Assembly: GCA_014656175.1 (NCBI GenBank)
Contig: BNBX01000004.1
Coordinates: forward strand, 182,290 to 246,289
From: Streptomyces werraensis
GTDB lineage: Bacteria > Actinomycetota > Actinomycetes > Streptomycetales > Streptomycetaceae
Direction: 5' to 3'
Length of the DNA: 64,000 nucleotides
Part shown: piece after piece, positions 1 through 9,187 of the stretch
How positions within the stretch are numbered: position 1 is the stretch's first letter
Layout of the letters: every line of letters begins with the position of its first letter
Position numbers and translations under genes: made by a program
Notes under the pieces: model-generated
Seen by the model: only the letters and a program-made list of their open reading frames with translations
What the model was told of the DNA's origin: nothing
The model's database searches: none

Positions 1-297
1 ATGGACCGGCTCAGGGAGCCGAAGGACGTCGAGATCACCGACGGGCAGCGTTTCTTCACCCTGCTGGCGTTCCTGCGCTTCCTTCCCGACCCCGCCGGGC
101 AGGTCGCGGTCCTGCGGCGCCGGAAGGCGTTCCTCGACACCCCGTCGAGCTTCTTCCACCGCGACGGCGAGCGGATGCGGGCCGAACAGGCCCCGGACCC
201 GTTCCGGCGGGGCATGCTGCGCATCGCCCGTGCGACGACGGCCGAGGAGCGCGCGTGGCTGGACGAGACGATCGCCGCCCTGGAGGACCGGACGTGA
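1..297 (+). CDS. PadR-family transcriptional regulator, C-terminal part (5' end outside window)
   Basis: The first 98 codons read as the C-terminal effector/dimerisation region of a PadR-like regulator: an FFTLLAFLRFLPDP helix, a VLRRRKAFL coiled-coil helix and the closing stretch RIARATTAEERAWLDETIAAL. The winged-helix DNA-binding half is missing, and the ATG at base 1 is most likely an internal Met, so the gene is cut by the window edge. PadR proteins are usually phenolic- or drug-responsive repressors; the ligand cannot be inferred here. It is followed 61 bases later by a Nudix gene on the same strand. Confidence 0.7.
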   Translation: MDRLREPKDVEITDGQRFFTLLAFLRFLPDPAGQVAVLRRRKAFLDTPSSFFHRDGERMRAEQAPDPFRRGMLRIARATTAEERAWLDETIAALEDRT

Positions 298-358
298 GGA
301 GCGCCCCCGCCGGGTCGCTAGGGTCCTGCCCCAGGTGACGGACGACGGAGGCGGAGTG

Positions 359-763
359 ATGCCGACCCTGATCGACACGGTGGCGTGGGTGCGCATCGAG
401 GACGGCAGGATCCTGTGCGCCCGCCCGCGCGGCAAGGACGTCTTCTACATCCCCGGCGGCAAGCGCGAGGGCGCGGAGAGCGACGTGGAGACGCTGCTGC
501 GCGAGATCGAGGAGGAGCTGACCGTGCTCCTCGACCCCGCCACGGCCACGCACGTGGGCACCTACGAGGCCGAGGTGCCCGGCGCCCCGGACGGCACCGT
601 GGTGCGCATGAGCTGCTGGACCGCCGACTTCGCCGGGACGCTCGCCGCGAGCAGTGAGATCGACGAGATCGCCTGGTTCTCGTACGCGGACCGGCCCCGG
701 GTGCCCCCGGTCGACCAGCTGCTCTTCGACGACCTGCGCGCCGCGGGCAGCCTGGACGTCTGA
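359..763 (+). CDS. Nudix hydrolase
   Basis: A 134-residue single-domain Nudix protein, probably cytosolic and hydrolysing a nucleoside diphosphate linked to another moiety; the substrate is not predictable. The Nudix box starts at the GGKREGAES segment (about residue 38) and gives G-x5-E-x7-REIEEEL, so the metal-binding Glu residues are present. The usual Gly after the EE pair is Thr (REIEEELTV). The ATG at 359 is chosen because GGAGG at 347-351 lies 7 bases upstream; a GTG at 356 is directly adjacent and would add one residue. No obvious partner gene. Confidence 0.85.
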   Translation: MPTLIDTVAWVRIEDGRILCARPRGKDVFYIPGGKREGAESDVETLLREIEEELTVLLDPATATHVGTYEAEVPGAPDGTVVRMSCWTADFAGTLAASSEIDEIAWFSYADRPRVPPVDQLLFDDLRAAGSLDV

Positions 764-944
764 CGCGCGGTTCCGGCACGGCCGTCCCGGCGCGGCGACT
801 CCGGCGAGGCGATCCCGCGGCGTGGCGATTGAGGTGCACCGATGTGAGAGTGACGATGTGTGAGCGCGCCGTGGGCACCCGGCCGCGCGGGCTGCCCGCG
901 CCCCGCGCCGTTGTGCGCGGTACTCCGTCCGGGATATCGGGTAT

Positions 945-1412
945 GTGGCTATTGACCACATGAAACCGGACACGGTCGGACTGCCTGACTCGCTCGGCGG
1001 GGAGGTGATCCGCGTGACCGACACCGACGGCGACCGGGCCACGTGGACCTTCGCCGCGAACCCGAACGCGGTGCGGACAGCCCGTTGCGCCGTACGCGAA
1101 CAGCTCGGCCGGTGGGAGCTGGACGGCGTCGCCGATCTCGCGGAGCTGCTGGTCAGCGAACTCGTCACCAACGCCCTGCGGCACGCCACCGGACCCGTCG
1201 GCGTGTGCCTGACCCGGCCCGCCGGACGGACCGGGGTGCTGCTCGTCGAGGTGTCCGACCCGGTCCCCGAACCGCCCCACGAACGCGTCGCCCGGCCCGA
1301 CGACGAGGGCGGGCGCGGACTGCAGCTCCTGGCCCGCTCCTCCCGCCGCTGGGGGCACCGGTCCGGGCCGCACGGGAAGACGGTGTGGTGCGAACTCGTG
1401 GTCCCCCGGTGA
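945..1412 (+). CDS. ATP-binding protein, RsbW/SpoIIAB-like HATPase (putative anti-sigma factor kinase)
   Basis: 155 residues from GTG 945 (an ATG at 960 is an alternative). It carries the GHKL/HATPase_c fold typical of the abundant Streptomyces anti-sigma/anti-anti-sigma kinases: N-box ELLVSELVTNALRHA and G2 box DDEGGRGLQLLARSS, closing with GKTVWCEL. Such proteins bind ATP, phosphorylate STAS-domain antagonists and can sequester a sigma factor. Its sequence is close to the HATPase domain fused to the C-terminus of the phosphatase encoded at 1680-4319, so the two neighbours probably share a target or compete for it. No STAS or sigma gene is adjacent. Confidence 0.85.
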   Translation: MAIDHMKPDTVGLPDSLGGEVIRVTDTDGDRATWTFAANPNAVRTARCAVREQLGRWELDGVADLAELLVSELVTNALRHATGPVGVCLTRPAGRTGVLLVEVSDPVPEPPHERVARPDDEGGRGLQLLARSSRRWGHRSGPHGKTVWCELVVPR

Positions 1413-1469
1413 GGTCCCGCACGGCCGTTCGCAGGTGTGCGCGGACCCTCGCCGCACCCCGTGACCGGT

Positions 1470-1486
1470 AACCGTCCATGACGGTT
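1470..1486. promoter_or_regulatory. 17-bp inverted repeat upstream of the PP2C regulator gene
   Basis: AACCGTC (1470-1476) and GACGGTT (1480-1486) form perfect 7-bp arms around CAT. The site lies in the 267-base gap between the free HATPase gene and the GTG at 1680 and has operator geometry. No confident -10/-35 pair was recognised beside it, so a regulatory role is inference. Confidence 0.35.
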
Positions 1487-1679
1487 GTCGAACCGGGGGA
1501 TTCGACGGCGTGTCCGCTGGTTAGAAGACTGGGAGTGTTCTCACGGCGTGGACCGAAAAGCATCGGGACCGTGCTGTGATCGTGAACACCGTGTTGTGCG
1601 GCGCCGTAGTGCTGGATACTGCGGGCAGCCGCCCCCGGTGACCGGTGCCGGACGCGGTGAGCTGGAGGGGACGGTTCGC

Positions 1680-4319
1680 GTGAGCGAGATACCAGCGAAG
1701 GCCACGGAGTCCGAGGACTCGTCGGGCGGCTCGAGGAGCGAGGCCGCCGACGGCCTCCTGCCCGGCGACGCTCCGTCCGGCGACGCCATGTGGCAGACCG
1801 CCCCGCCCGGCTCCATGTACGACTACATCAAGGTCGCGTCCTTCTCGATCGGCCCCGACGGGCTGGTCGACCAGTGGAGCCTGCGCGCCGAGCAGATCTT
1901 CGGCATCCCCGCGGAGCGCGCCGTCGGCACCGACCCCATCGAGGCGTTCCTCGAACCCGTCCGCAGGGAGCGCGGCCAGCGGAAGATGGCCGAGATCCTC
2001 GACGGCCGCGAGTGGACCGGCGTGGTGCCGTTCCGGCTGCCCGCCCACCTGGCCGGGGACGACCGCGACCGCGAGGGCATCGCCGAGGTCTACGTCATGC
2101 CGACACGGACCGAGGCGGGCGAGAAGGCCGCCGTCTGCATCGTCGTCGACGTCCGCACTCTGCGCCGTATCGAGACGGACCTGGCCGCCTCGCAGGCCAT
2201 ATTCGGCCAATCTCCCTTCGGCTTCGTGCTGATCGACCGGGACCTGCGGGTCCGGCGCGCCAACGAGCGGTTCGCCTCCCTCTTCGGCGGGACGCCCGAC
2301 GACCACCGCGGCAAGGGCGTCCACGACTACCTGCCACGCGGCGAGGCCGAGCGGGTCGCGGCGACCCTGCGCAGGGTGCTGGAGACCGGCGAGTCCATCA
2401 CGGACATGCACGTCACCGGGTTCGTCCCCGGCTCCGACGAGCGCCGTCACTGGTCCGTCAACCTCTACCGGGTGCACAGCGGCAGCGGCCGTCCCATCGG
2501 CATCGCCTGGCTGGGCATCGACATCACCGCCCGCCGCGCCGCCGCCCGCGAGGCCGCCGCCGCGCGGCGCAATCTCGCCCTGCTGAACGAGGCCGGCGCG
2601 CGCATCGGCAACTCCCTCGACCTGGAGACCACCGCGCGCGAACTGCTCGACGTGGTCGTGCCCGGCTTCTGCGACCTGGCCACCGTCGACCTCTACCAGG
2701 GGCTGCTGGCCGGGGACGAGACCCCGCCCGGCCTCGCCGACGGCAGCGCCGAGGTGCGCCGTGTCGCCTTCGCCAGCGCCGTGTCCGACGGGCCCATCAG
2801 CGGCACCGGGGAGCCGGTGAAGCTGGGCGCCGTCCACCACTACCCGTTCAACTCGGCCTGTGCGGACGCCCTGCGCACCGCCCGCCCGCAGACCGTGCCC
2901 GGCGAGGACGGCGGCCTGGTGCAGTCCACGCTCGCCGTGCCGATGGTCGCCCACGACACCGTGGTGGGCCTCGCCCAGTTCGCCCGCACCAAGGGCAGCG
3001 AGCCGTTCGGCGACCGCGACCGCGACCTCGCCGTGGAACTGGCCGCGCGTGCCGCCGTCTGCATCGACAACGCCCGCCTCTACCGCCGCGAGCACGAACG
3101 CGCGCTGATACTGCAGCGCTCCCTGCTCCCGCCCGGCGACCCGGAGGCGTCCGGCCTGGACATCGCCTGCCGCTACCTGCCCGGCAATGCCGCGAGCGGC
3201 CGCACCGGCGAGGTCGGCGGCGACTGGTTCGACGTCATCGAACTGCCCGGCCACCGCACCGCGTTGGTCGTCGGCGACGTCATGGGCCGCGGCCTGCGCG
3301 CCGCCGTCGCCATGGGCGAACTGCGCACGGCGGTACGCACCCTGGCCCAGCTCGACCTCGAACCGGCCGAGGTGCTGTCCCAGTTGGACGAGATCGCCCG
3401 GGGCCTCGGCGCACCCGGCGGCCCCTCCCAGGCGTTCGCCGGAGGCGTCCAGCAGGCCACCCGGGCCGCCCGCCGCCCGCGCGAGGCGGACCTCTCCGAG
3501 GTGTACCTGGCCACCTGCGTCTACGCCGTCTACGACTCCGTCACCCGCCGCTGCACGTTCGCCAACGCGGGTCATCTGCCCCCCGTCCTGGTCGAACCGG
3601 GGGAGAACGCGCTGATGCTGGACGTGCCGCCCGGCATGCCGCTCGGCGTCGGCGGGGAGCCCTTCGAGGAGGTGGAGGTCGAACTGCCCGAAGGCGCCCT
3701 GCTGGCGCTCTACACGGACGGCCTGGTCGAGAGCCGCGACCACCCCCTGGACGAGGGCCTCCAGGCGTTCGTGGGCGCGCTCACCGACCCGTCCGCCCCG
3801 CTGGAGGACGTCTGCGACCACGTGCTCAACACGCTCGACACCCATCACGGCGAGGACGACATCGCGCTGCTGATGGCACGTGTACAGGGTCTGCCCGCCG
3901 ACTCCGTGGGCGACTGGACCCTGCCGCGCGAGCCGCGCAGCGTGGGGCGGGCCCGCGAGTACGCCCGCGCCCAGCTCCTCGCCTGGGACATGGAGCCGCT
4001 GGTCGACACCACCGAGCTGCTCGTCAGCGAGCTCGTCACCAACGCCCTGCGGTACGGCGAGGGGGAGATCAGGCTCCGGCTGCTGCTCGACCGCACCCTG
4101 GTCTGCGAGGTCTGGGACTCCGGGCTGGTCCAGCCCCGCCGGCGGCGTGCCCGCGACACCGACGAGGGCGGCCGCGGCCTCCAGCTCGTCGGGCTGCTGA
4201 GCGCCGCGTGGGGCTCACGCCGTACGCCCCGGGGCAAGACGGTGTGGTTCGAACTGCCGCTGCCCGGGGCCGACACCGGCCTCACCGACCCGGCGGAGGC
4301 GCTGCTCAGCCTGTTCTGA
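1680..4319 (+). CDS. PAS-PAS-GAF-PP2C(SpoIIE/RsbU)-HATPase regulatory phosphatase
   Basis: An 879-residue cytoplasmic signalling protein. Order: first PAS (about residues 44-160, from MYDYIKVASFSIGPDG), second PAS (about 168-290, from QAIFGQSPFGFVLIDRD), GAF (about 293-470), SpoIIE-type PP2C phosphatase (about 475-735, metal-binding GEVGGDWFDV and VVGDVMGRG), and a C-terminal HATPase (about 745-870, N-box ELLVSELVTNALRY, G2 box DEGGRGLQLV). The phosphatase would dephosphorylate a STAS anti-anti-sigma factor while the HATPase could rephosphorylate it, giving a self-contained partner switch. Start: GTG 1680 with GGAGGGG at 1664-1670; the open frame extends upstream to 1485, but that part is unlike any domain and lacks a ribosome site. 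Confidence 0.88.
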   Translation: MSEIPAKATESEDSSGGSRSEAADGLLPGDAPSGDAMWQTAPPGSMYDYIKVASFSIGPDGLVDQWSLRAEQIFGIPAERAVGTDPIEAFLEPVRRERGQRKMAEILDGREWTGVVPFRLPAHLAGDDRDREGIAEVYVMPTRTEAGEKAAVCIVVDVRTLRRIETDLAASQAIFGQSPFGFVLIDRDLRVRRANERFASLFGGTPDDHRGKGVHDYLPRGEAERVAATLRRVLETGESITDMHVTGFVPGSDERRHWSVNLYRVHSGSGRPIGIAWLGIDITARRAAAREAAAARRNLALLNEAGARIGNSLDLETTARELLDVVVPGFCDLATVDLYQGLLAGDETPPGLADGSAEVRRVAFASAVSDGPISGTGEPVKLGAVHHYPFNSACADALRTARPQTVPGEDGGLVQSTLAVPMVAHDTVVGLAQFARTKGSEPFGDRDRDLAVELAARAAVCIDNARLYRREHERALILQRSLLPPGDPEASGLDIACRYLPGNAASGRTGEVGGDWFDVIELPGHRTALVVGDVMGRGLRAAVAMGELRTAVRTLAQLDLEPAEVLSQLDEIARGLGAPGGPSQAFAGGVQQATRAARRPREADLSEVYLATCVYAVYDSVTRRCTFANAGHLPPVLVEPGENALMLDVPPGMPLGVGGEPFEEVEVELPEGALLALYTDGLVESRDHPLDEGLQAFVGALTDPSAPLEDVCDHVLNTLDTHHGEDDIALLMARVQGLPADSVGDWTLPREPRSVGRAREYARAQLLAWDMEPLVDTTELLVSELVTNALRYGEGEIRLRLLLDRTLVCEVWDSGLVQPRRRRARDTDEGGRGLQLVGLLSAAWGSRRTPRGKTVWFELPLPGADTGLTDPAEALLSLF

Positions 4320-4431
4320 CGCTCCGTCCACCCGGCGCCCACCCTTCGTGATCATGAAGGCATAGGCGCAACCGCACCACCCGTTCCCCTCGTCCTCACC
4401 CCCAACATCCGACGACGAGGGGAGTGGCGGC

Positions 4432-5580
4432 ATGGACCACACGGAGTCGCGGGACGGCACGGCAGGCGCGGACGAGCCCACGGACGACACCCGTGCGACG
4501 CCCGATCCCACGCCCGAGCCGGGGTCCGCGCCGGAACCCGCGCCCGAGCCGGGCAGGAAACGCCGCAGACCCTGGGTGCGCCGCGTCAGACGCACCGCCC
4601 TCGTGCTCGCGCTGCTGCTGATCGTGCCGCTCGTCGCCGTAGAGACGGCGCTGCGGGTCAACTACATGGGCGACCCCGCCGACGGCACCTACACCCGCGG
4701 CCGGGACGCCATGTGGCTCGGCCACGCCTGGGTCGACGGACGCAAGAAGGACGCCGACGTCACCGCCCTCGCGGGCCGCCTGAAGGACACCGGCGTCCGG
4801 GACCTGTACGTCCACACCGGCCCGCTGGAGCACGACGGCACCCTGCCGAAGTCGGTCTATCCCCGCGCCCGCTGGTTCATCGACGCGGTGCACCGGGAGC
4901 TGCCCGGGGTGCGCGTCCAGGCGTTCCTCGGGGACGTCCTGGCCAACGGCGGCCCGGAAGGGCTGGAGCTGGGCGACGCCGCCACCCGGGCCGAGGTGGT
5001 GCGCAGCGCCGGCCAAGTCCTCGACACCGGATACGAGGGCGTCCACCTGGACCTGGAGCCGCTGCACTCCGGCGACGAGCACTACCTCGACCTGCTCGAC
5101 GACCTGCGGGAACTCACCCGGGAGCGGGACGCGCAGCTGTCCGTGGCCGCCCACCAGATCGACCCGCTGCCGCACCTCCACTCGGTGGCGGGCTTCGTCG
5201 CCGACCACCCCAAGTGGTGGTCGCAGGAGTTCTTCGGGCAGGTGGCGCGGCGCGTCGACCAGATCGCCGTGATGTCGTACGACACCGCGCGCCTGTTCGA
5301 GAGCACCTACGGCGGTTACGTGGCCCAGCAGACCTCGCTCGCCCTGGAGGTCACCCCGCCCACCACCCACCTGCTGATGGGCCTGCCCTTCTACTACGAG
5401 AGCAACCCGAGCCACTGGGGGCACGCCGAGACCGTCGCCGCCGCCGTCCGGGGCGCCCGCCTCGGCCTGTCCCGCACGGACCCCGACCGCGAACTCTTCG
5501 GTCTCGCCCCGTACATCGACTTCGCGGCGACGGAGACCAACTGGAAGGAGTTCGAGGAGGGCTGGGCCCGCAGGCCCTAG
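4432..5580 (+). CDS. membrane-anchored GH18-like TIM-barrel protein of unknown substrate
   Basis: 382 residues. An acidic/proline-rich cytoplasmic N-terminus (about 1-40), a basic stretch and one transmembrane helix (about 55-72, TALVLALLLIVPLVAVETAL) place the rest outside. The outer domain has TIM-barrel hallmarks of GH18 and spherulin-4-like hydrolases: a strand with GVHLDLEP (acidic residues at a barrel end) and a later IAVMSYDTA strand. Whether it is catalytic is unknown, since the canonical DxxDxDxE is reduced to HLDLE. ATG 4432 follows GAGGGGAG at 4417-4424. Its TAG stop overlaps the opposite-strand stop of sdhB. Confidence 0.75.
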   Translation: MDHTESRDGTAGADEPTDDTRATPDPTPEPGSAPEPAPEPGRKRRRPWVRRVRRTALVLALLLIVPLVAVETALRVNYMGDPADGTYTRGRDAMWLGHAWVDGRKKDADVTALAGRLKDTGVRDLYVHTGPLEHDGTLPKSVYPRARWFIDAVHRELPGVRVQAFLGDVLANGGPEGLELGDAATRAEVVRSAGQVLDTGYEGVHLDLEPLHSGDEHYLDLLDDLRELTRERDAQLSVAAHQIDPLPHLHSVAGFVADHPKWWSQEFFGQVARRVDQIAVMSYDTARLFESTYGGYVAQQTSLALEVTPPTTHLLMGLPFYYESNPSHWGHAETVAAAVRGARLGLSRTDPDRELFGLAPYIDFAATETNWKEFEEGWARRP

Positions 5581-6344
5581 GTCCGGCGGCGGATCCTGTT
5601 GCCCAGCCAGACCAGCGGGTCGTACGTGCGGTCCACCGCCCGTTCCTTCAGCGGGATCAGCGCGTTGTCCGTGATCTTGATCCCCTCGGGGCAGACCTCC
5701 GTGCAGCACTTGGTGATGTTGCAGTAGCCGAGGCCGTGTTCGTCCTGGGCCGTGCGCCTGCGGTCCAGGCCGGACTCCTCGGCCGCGTCCAGCGGGTGCA
5801 TGTCCAGCTCCGCGATCCGCATCAGGAAGCGCGGCCCGGCGAACGCCGGCTTGTTCTCCTCGTGGTCGCGGACCACATGGCAGGTGTCCTGGCACAGGAA
5901 GCACTCGATGCACTTGCGGAACTCCTGCGGACGGTCCACGTCCTCCTGCATCATCCGGTACTCGCCCGGACCCACCCCGGCCGGCGGCACGAACGCCGGA
6001 ACCTCGCGCGCCTTGGTGTAGTTGAAGCCGACGTCCGTCACCAGGTCCCGGATCACCGGGAACGCCCGCAGCGGGGTCACGGTGACCGTCTCGTCCCGGC
6101 CGAACACCGACATACGGGTCATGCACAGCAGCCGTGGGCGGCCGTTGATCTCCGCCGAGCACGAACCGCACTTGCCGGCCTTGCAGTTCCAGCGCACGGC
6201 GAGGTCGGGGGCTTGGGTGGCCTGGAGGCGGTGGATGATGTCGAGAACCACCTCTCCGTCGTTCACCTCGACCCGGAAGTCCTCCAGGCCGCCTCCGTCG
6301 ACGTCCCCCCGCCACACCTTGAAGCGGGCCTCGTAGCTGCTCAC
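5577..6344 (-). CDS. sdhB: succinate dehydrogenase/fumarate reductase iron-sulfur subunit
   Basis: 255 residues. It passes electrons from the flavoprotein to the membrane anchor and menaquinone. The [2Fe-2S] ligands are C54, C59, C62 and C74 (CKAGKCGSC); the 4Fe/3Fe clusters are in CIECFLCQDTC (C145-C155) and CNITKCCTEVCPEG (C208-C218). The GTG start (6344-6342) overlaps the TGA of sdhA by four bases and is preceded by GGAG, so translation is coupled. Last gene of a minus-strand operon. Its TAG is read from the same CTAG tetranucleotide that ends the convergent gene. Confidence 0.97.
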   Translation of the reverse strand: MSSYEARFKVWRGDVDGGGLEDFRVEVNDGEVVLDIIHRLQATQAPDLAVRWNCKAGKCGSCSAEINGRPRLLCMTRMSVFGRDETVTVTPLRAFPVIRDLVTDVGFNYTKAREVPAFVPPAGVGPGEYRMMQEDVDRPQEFRKCIECFLCQDTCHVVRDHEENKPAFAGPRFLMRIAELDMHPLDAAEESGLDRRRTAQDEHGLGYCNITKCCTEVCPEGIKITDNALIPLKERAVDRTYDPLVWLGNRIRRRT

Positions 6345-8275
6345 TCGTAGAGCTCCTCTTCGGCCAGGTACTTGACCAGCTCGTCCTTCTCGAAGAGGGC
6401 GAGCAGGTCGGGGCGGACTGGTTCGGTGGTCTCACGGGTCAGGGTGATCTGCCCGCGCACCGCGTCGGTGGCGGCGAGGCCGCCGGAGGGGTCGGTGAGC
6501 GTGCACAGCAGGTTGACGTTGCGCCAGGCGCGGTCCATGGCGGCGTGGTCCTCGCGGGTGTGGCCGCCGCGCGACTCGGTGCGCTCCAGCGCCGCGCGGG
6601 CCACGCACTCGCTGACCAGCAGCATGTTCCGCAGGTCCAGCGCGAGGTGCCAGCCCGGGTTGAACTGCCGGTGGCCCTCCACGCCCGCGCGCCGCGCCCG
6701 CGCCCGCAGCTCGGCCAGCTTCTCGAGGGCCTGCCGCATCTCGTGCTCCCGGCGGATGATGCCGACCAGGTCGTTCATCGTCTGCTGGAGCTCCTGATGC
6801 AGCGTGTACGGGTTCTCCGGCGGGCCGTCGGCCGGCTCCTCGCCCTCCGCGGAGAACGGGCGCAGCGCCTCCGCCGCGGCAGCGTCGACCTGGGCGTCGT
6901 CCACCCGGGGGCGTGCGGAGCCCGCGCCGCGCGCGTACTCGGCCGCGTGCAGGCCCGCACGGCGTCCGAACACCAGCAGGTCGGACAGCGAGTTGCCGCC
7001 CAGCCGGTTGGAACCGTGCATGCCGCCCGCGACCTCGCCGGCCGCGAACAGCCCCGGCACCCCGCGCGCCGCCGCCGAGTCGGAGTCGACGGCGATGCCG
7101 CCCATCACGTAGTGGCAGGTCGGGCCGACCTCCATCGGCTCGGCCGTGATGTCGACGTCCGCCAGCTCCTTGAACTGGTGGTACATCGAGGGCAGCCGGC
7201 GTTTGACGACCTCCGCCGGCATCCGTGTGGACACGTCCAGGAAGACCCCGCCGTGCGGGGAGCCGCGGCCCGCCTTGACCTCGGCGTTGATGGCGCGGGC
7301 GACCTCGTCGCGGGGGAGCAGCTCGGGCGGGCGGCGGTTGTGGTCCGGGTCGTCGTACCAGCGGTCCGCCTCCTCCTCGGACTGCGCGTACTTCTCCTTG
7401 AAGACGTCCGGGATGTAGTCGAACATGAACCGCTTGCCCTCGGAGTTGCGCAGCACCCCGCCGTCGCCGCGCACCGACTCGGTGACGAGGATGCCCTTCA
7501 CCGACGGCGGCCAGACCATGCCCGTCGGGTGGAACTGCACGAACTCCATGTTCAGCAGCGGCGCGCCCGCGAGCAGCGCCAGCGCGTGTCCGTCACCGGT
7601 GTACTCCCAGGAGTTCGACGTGACCTTGAAGGACTTGCCGATGCCGCCGGTGGCGATCACCACCGCCGGCGCCTCCAGCACGAAGAAGCGGCCGGACTCA
7701 CGCTCGTAGCCGAAGACTCCGCCGACCTCGTCGCCGTCCTTCAGGACCCGGGTGACCGTGCACTCCTGGAACACCTTCAGCCGGGACTCGTGGTCGCCGG
7801 TCTCCGCGTGGTCCTCCTGTTGCAGCGCGACGATCTTCTGCTGGAGGGTGCGGATCAGCTCCAGGCCGGTGCGGTCGCCGACGTGCGCCAGACGCGGGTA
7901 CTCGTGGCCGCCGAAGTTGCGCTGGGAGATCCGGCCGTCCTCGGTCCGGTCGAACAGCGCGCCCCAGGTCTCCAGCTCCCAGACCCGCTCGGGCGCCTCC
8001 TGGGCGTGCAGCTCGGCCATCCGCCACTGGTTGAGGAACTTGCCGCCGCGCATGGTGTCGCGGAAGTGCACCTGCCAGTTGTCGCCGGAGTTGACGTTGC
8101 CCATCGCCGCCGCGATGCCGCCCTCGGCCATCACGGTGTGCGCCTTGCCGAACAGCGACTTGCAGATCACGGCCGTACGGGCGCCCCGCTCGCGCGCCTC
8201 GATCGCGGCGCGCAGACCGGCGCCGCCGGCCCCGACCACGACGACGTCCCACTCCTGTCGGTCGACCACGGACAT
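6341..8275 (-). CDS. sdhA: succinate dehydrogenase/fumarate reductase flavoprotein subunit
   Basis: 644 residues from the ATG at 8275, 16 bases after the sdhC-like stop, with GGGGG about 9 bases upstream. Features: FAD-binding GAGGAGLRAAI near the N-terminus, KAHTVMAEGG with the His (about residue 46) expected to carry covalent FAD, catalytic FHPTGM, and MHGSNRLGGNSLSD. It oxidises succinate in the TCA cycle on the cytoplasmic face of the membrane. An upstream in-frame ATG at 8320 would overlap sdhC and adds a non-conserved extension, so it was not used. Confidence 0.97.
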   Translation of the reverse strand: MSVVDRQEWDVVVVGAGGAGLRAAIEARERGARTAVICKSLFGKAHTVMAEGGIAAAMGNVNSGDNWQVHFRDTMRGGKFLNQWRMAELHAQEAPERVWELETWGALFDRTEDGRISQRNFGGHEYPRLAHVGDRTGLELIRTLQQKIVALQQEDHAETGDHESRLKVFQECTVTRVLKDGDEVGGVFGYERESGRFFVLEAPAVVIATGGIGKSFKVTSNSWEYTGDGHALALLAGAPLLNMEFVQFHPTGMVWPPSVKGILVTESVRGDGGVLRNSEGKRFMFDYIPDVFKEKYAQSEEEADRWYDDPDHNRRPPELLPRDEVARAINAEVKAGRGSPHGGVFLDVSTRMPAEVVKRRLPSMYHQFKELADVDITAEPMEVGPTCHYVMGGIAVDSDSAAARGVPGLFAAGEVAGGMHGSNRLGGNSLSDLLVFGRRAGLHAAEYARGAGSARPRVDDAQVDAAAAEALRPFSAEGEEPADGPPENPYTLHQELQQTMNDLVGIIRREHEMRQALEKLAELRARARRAGVEGHRQFNPGWHLALDLRNMLLVSECVARAALERTESRGGHTREDHAAMDRAWRNVNLLCTLTDPSGGLAATDAVRGQITLTRETTEPVRPDLLALFEKDELVKYLAEEELYE

Positions 8276-8291
8276 GGATGAAGGCCCCCAG

Positions 8292-9125
8292 TCAGAAGAA
8301 ACGCGGATCGTCGAAGACACCGGACGCTACGAGATAGACGTAGAGGTCGGCGACCGCCACGCTGATGAGCGACGCCCAGGCGAGCTGCATGTGCCGGGCG
8401 TTCAGCCGGCTCACCCACTGCCACATCCGGTAGCGCACGGGATGCTTCGAGAAGTGCTTGAGCTTCCCGCCGACGATGTGCCGGCAGGAGTGGCAGGACA
8501 GGGTGTACGCCCAGATCAGGACGATGTTCACCAGGAACACCAGGGTGCCGAGCCCCATGTGGCCCCACGCGTAGTCCTCGTCGCGGAAGGCGAGCACGGT
8601 GTCCCAGCTCAGCACGCAGGCGACCAGCAGCGCCGCGTAGAAGAAGTACCGGTGGACGTTCTGCAGGATCAGCGGGAACCGGGTCTCGCCGGTGTACTTC
8701 GCGTGCGGTTCGGCGACCGCGCAGGCGGGCGGGGACGCCCAGAAGCTCCGGTAGTAGGCCTTGCGGTAGTAGTAGCAGGTCAGCCGGAAGCCGAGCGGGA
8801 AGATCAGGATGATGATCGCCGGCGAGATGCCCCACCAGTTTCCGAACAGCTCCCAGTTCGGGCCGCCGCGCATCGGCTCGCAGTTCTCCGCGAGGCAGGG
8901 CGAGTAGAACGGCGACACGTACGGCGCCGCGTAGTAGTCCGCGTCGGCGAAGGCCCGCCAGGTCGAATAGACGACGAAGGCGAGCAGCCCGGCCGCGGTG
9001 GCGGCCGGGGCCAGCCACCAGCGGTCGGTGCGCAGGTGCGGGGCGGAGATCGCGGCGCGCGTGCCGGATCTCACGCCGCCGCGGTGCTCGGGTTCGGTCG
9101 CAGGGGGTTCCGTACCAGTGGCCAC
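8292..9125 (-). CDS. sdhC: succinate dehydrogenase cytochrome b/membrane-anchor subunit (single-subunit type)
   Basis: 277 residues with five predicted membrane helices (for example AIIILIFPLGFRLTCYYY, YAALLVACVLSWDTVLAF and ISVAVADLYVYLVASGVF). It resembles the one-piece anchor of mycobacterial Sdh1 (Rv0249c-like, about 270 residues) rather than a small SdhC plus SdhD pair. Conserved His/Cys are present between helices (LSCHSCRHIVG), possible haem or quinone-site residues. The GTG at 9125 is preferred (GGAG 9 bases upstream) over the longer Pro/Arg-rich reading frame reaching 9242. First catalytic-complex gene of the operon, 62 bases after a small coiled-coil gene. Confidence 0.9.
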   Translation of the reverse strand: MATGTEPPATEPEHRGGVRSGTRAAISAPHLRTDRWWLAPAATAAGLLAFVVYSTWRAFADADYYAAPYVSPFYSPCLAENCEPMRGGPNWELFGNWWGISPAIIILIFPLGFRLTCYYYRKAYYRSFWASPPACAVAEPHAKYTGETRFPLILQNVHRYFFYAALLVACVLSWDTVLAFRDEDYAWGHMGLGTLVFLVNIVLIWAYTLSCHSCRHIVGGKLKHFSKHPVRYRMWQWVSRLNARHMQLAWASLISVAVADLYVYLVASGVFDDPRFF

Positions 9126-9187
9126 GCTGTCCACTCCGGTAGGGGTCGGGGACGCCGGGTCGGCGGGGGGCGGAGGTCGGGCGGCGG

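Noticed and set aside
939-944. GGGTAT as a SigB-type -10 before the free HATPase gene
   Set aside because: No GTTT-like -35 at the right distance, and the element would overlap the GTG start at 945.
1521-3848. A 775-codon minus-strand frame under the PP2C regulator
   Set aside because: Shadow of a well-defined multi-domain gene on the other strand.
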